From NCBI GenBank assembly GCA_903813345.2, contig CAIIXF020000001.1, positions 30,367,915-30,431,914 on the forward strand: DNA of 64,000 nucleotides, read 5' to 3'. The DNA is from Owenia fusiformis (taxonomy: Eukaryota; Annelida; Polychaeta; Sabellida; Oweniidae). Below are positions 62,623 to 64,000 of the stretch, piece after piece. The notes beneath the pieces were generated by a model. That model ran no database searches and was not told the origin of the DNA. It worked only from the letters and a program-made list of their open reading frames with translations. Both the position numbers and the translations under genes were made by a program. Numbering within the stretch: the stretch's first letter is position 1; every line of letters starts with the position of its first letter.

Positions 62623-63029
62623 CCCAACCTGGCTAGATAAGATATTGTCAACCTTTATTCTTGGTGTCCTGTTTGGTTGGTTCTTTTTGTACATGTACCC
62701 TATCAGCCCGATACTTCAGAACTTAGTTGCACAATAACTACATTTTCACAATTATATTTTGGAGATTTTGTATTTTATTTTATGTTGTTTTGGTGCTAGA
62801 TGTTAGTGGGGATCTTGTGTTCACCCATAAATGGTATTTTTTCAATGGTTGGCATTTTTTTATTTCCAGTTTTAGAAGTTGTTTTTCTTTTGTAAGCAAA
62901 TTAAAGATGTACTTATAGATAAATTGTTGTTTTTTGTTGTAAATGCTTTTCACTATGGTGGATTAATATTTCATGCTTAATTTGTATGAATTATTTATTG
63001 CAATATGTTTCATACCATTTTTCAATCAA

Positions 63030-63035
63030 AATAAA
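63030..63035 (+). promoter_or_regulatory. possible poly(A) signal for the alternative terminal exon
   Basis: AATAAA within ATCAAAATAAAAGC, downstream of the TAA at 62620. This would give a 3' UTR of about 430 bp. Such hexamers are frequent in AT-rich DNA. Confidence 0.35.
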
Positions 63036-63055
63036 AGCTATTAATTAGTTTATTA

Positions 63056-63936
63056 CTTTCTGATTGGTGATAAAACATCTGTACATATATCATCTCATTA
63101 TTAGTCAATCACTCTAAAAAGAGAATTTGTGAAAACAAGTGTGTATTGATTGCTCAGAACATCATTTCTTGATTAAACATTTGTATAGTTGTGATTCCCC
63201 TATACCTGCATGTATCAGACTACTTAGACCAAGTACTACTTAGAACTAGTTTGGAATAATTGTCTCTGAGATATTTTGTGCTATATTCTTTACCTACAAT
63301 ATACCCCTAACCTTTCATTTATTATATTGCTGTACTACATCATATTGAAGAAATACCTGTCTTTGTGTTTTGCCAAAAGTTTACCCGCACGATGAAACCA
63401 TTTTTAGATATAGTCATACTGTTAGGTTGTACATGTGTGAGGTTGTACAAGTACATGTGTGAGGTTGTACAAGTACATGTGTGAAGTTGTACAAGTACAT
63501 GTGTGAATTTGTATAAGTACATGTGTGAGGTTGTACAGGTACATGAATGTGACGAATTGAATTTGATAGTTGACAGTTATGCAATGTAATGCACCAGCTA
63601 TAATTGTGCTGAGTCAAGATGCTTCGATACATCCATGTAATTCTGTTGTAATTTCTTACAAAGAATTTGAATGTAAATTATGCATGTTATTATTTTATTT
63701 TAGATGTTTTGATGTAAAACAATTGAATTGTGATTTAAAATGGATGATTGAAATACTTTAATAAAATAATTGGAGCTGGCCTAATAATTTTGCTGTTTAA
63801 TTTACATCATCACACCATAACCTACATGTAATAAATGAATTAGAGGAATAACTGGCTAAATGGTCAGGGCTCACGGTAAATCCAAATGATTTGAAGCATA
63901 GTATATTTACTCTCACATACACCTTTGTTTTTCCAG
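63056..63936 (+). other. intron, with a 22-bp minisatellite
   Basis: Apart from the minisatellite at 63431-63547 there is no supported feature. Confidence 0.75.
63431..63547. repeat. 22-bp minisatellite, five copies plus a partial
   Basis: The unit is ACATGTGTGAGGTTGTACAA followed by GT. Copies at 63431, 63453, 63475, 63497 and 63519 differ at one to three bases, and a partial copy follows. The opposite-strand frames made of Thr/Cys/His repeats are artefacts. Confidence 0.95.
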
Positions 63937-64000
63937 CCAAGGGTCGCACCAACATAGAACTAAGAGAACAGTTCATCCTATCAGACGGTGTGCAGGGTCA
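63937..64000 (+). CDS. spectraplakin exon, start of C-terminal tail (cut by window end)
   Basis: The first two bases complete Ala with the GAS2 exon, then KGRTNIELREQFILSDGVQG follows (MACF1: [21 protein letters not shown]). This begins the C-terminal Gly/Ser/Arg region, which in vertebrates carries EB1-binding SxIP motifs; those would lie beyond the window. The acceptor is TTTTTCCAG. The exon is incomplete at 64000. Confidence 0.95.

Noticed and set aside
1-64000. tRNA, rRNA, CRISPR or bacterial-type operons
   Set aside because: No cloverleaf, conserved rRNA block, regularly spaced repeat-spacer array or closely packed gene set was seen.

Overview
The window is from a metazoan nuclear genome. 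Coding exons are short, have GT-AG borders and sit in AT-rich introns, and mobile-element relics are frequent. ACATGTA-type words recur and the coding exons are vertebrate-like. This suggests a marine invertebrate, possibly an ambulacrarian such as a hemichordate, but that placement is inference. No bacterial, viral or RNA genes were recognised.

Every recognisable exon is on the + strand and belongs to one gene: the spectraplakin orthologue (vertebrate MACF1/ACF7 and dystonin, fly shot, worm vab-10). Spectraplakins cross-link F-actin and microtubules. Region by region: 1-17063 is non-coding (intron or upstream DNA) with a 447-bp tandem-repeat element, a foldback element and a hAT-like MITE. 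17064-19253 holds three exons for most of the first calponin-homology domain (CH1). 19254-41404 is a 22-kb intron containing at least two, perhaps four, alternative first exons. 41405-41568 is the first CH2 exon. 42318-42817 is a run of exactly 500 N. 42818-57792 carries about twelve C-terminal spectrin repeats in 15 exons. 58555-61143 encodes the EF-hand pair, 61436-61839 the GAS2 domain, and 63937-64000 starts the C-terminal tail.

The most interesting region is the intron between CH1 and CH2. It holds a 4.7-kb open frame (21102-25781, 1560 codons) that ends in a splice donor at phase 0, as does a Cys/Lys-rich exon at 36116-36499. Two weaker candidates, at 26628 and 28450, do the same. The CH2 exon at 41405 accepts phase 0. 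Splicing from any of these would give a spectraplakin without CH1, with half an actin-binding domain behind a new N-terminus. The large exon encodes an acidic, probably disordered protein with twenty 10- or 11-residue TE(M/I)DESTTVVK-type repeats.

The rest of CH2, the plakin domain and roughly two thirds of the usual spectrin rod are absent from the readable sequence. The 500-N run is therefore probably a placeholder for a much larger missing segment. Near the 3' end there are signs of isoform diversity: a 27-nt microexon between the EF-hands and an alternative terminal exon after GAS2 with its own stop codon and AATAAA. All exon borders were read by eye, with frames checked across each junction; no transcript evidence was available.
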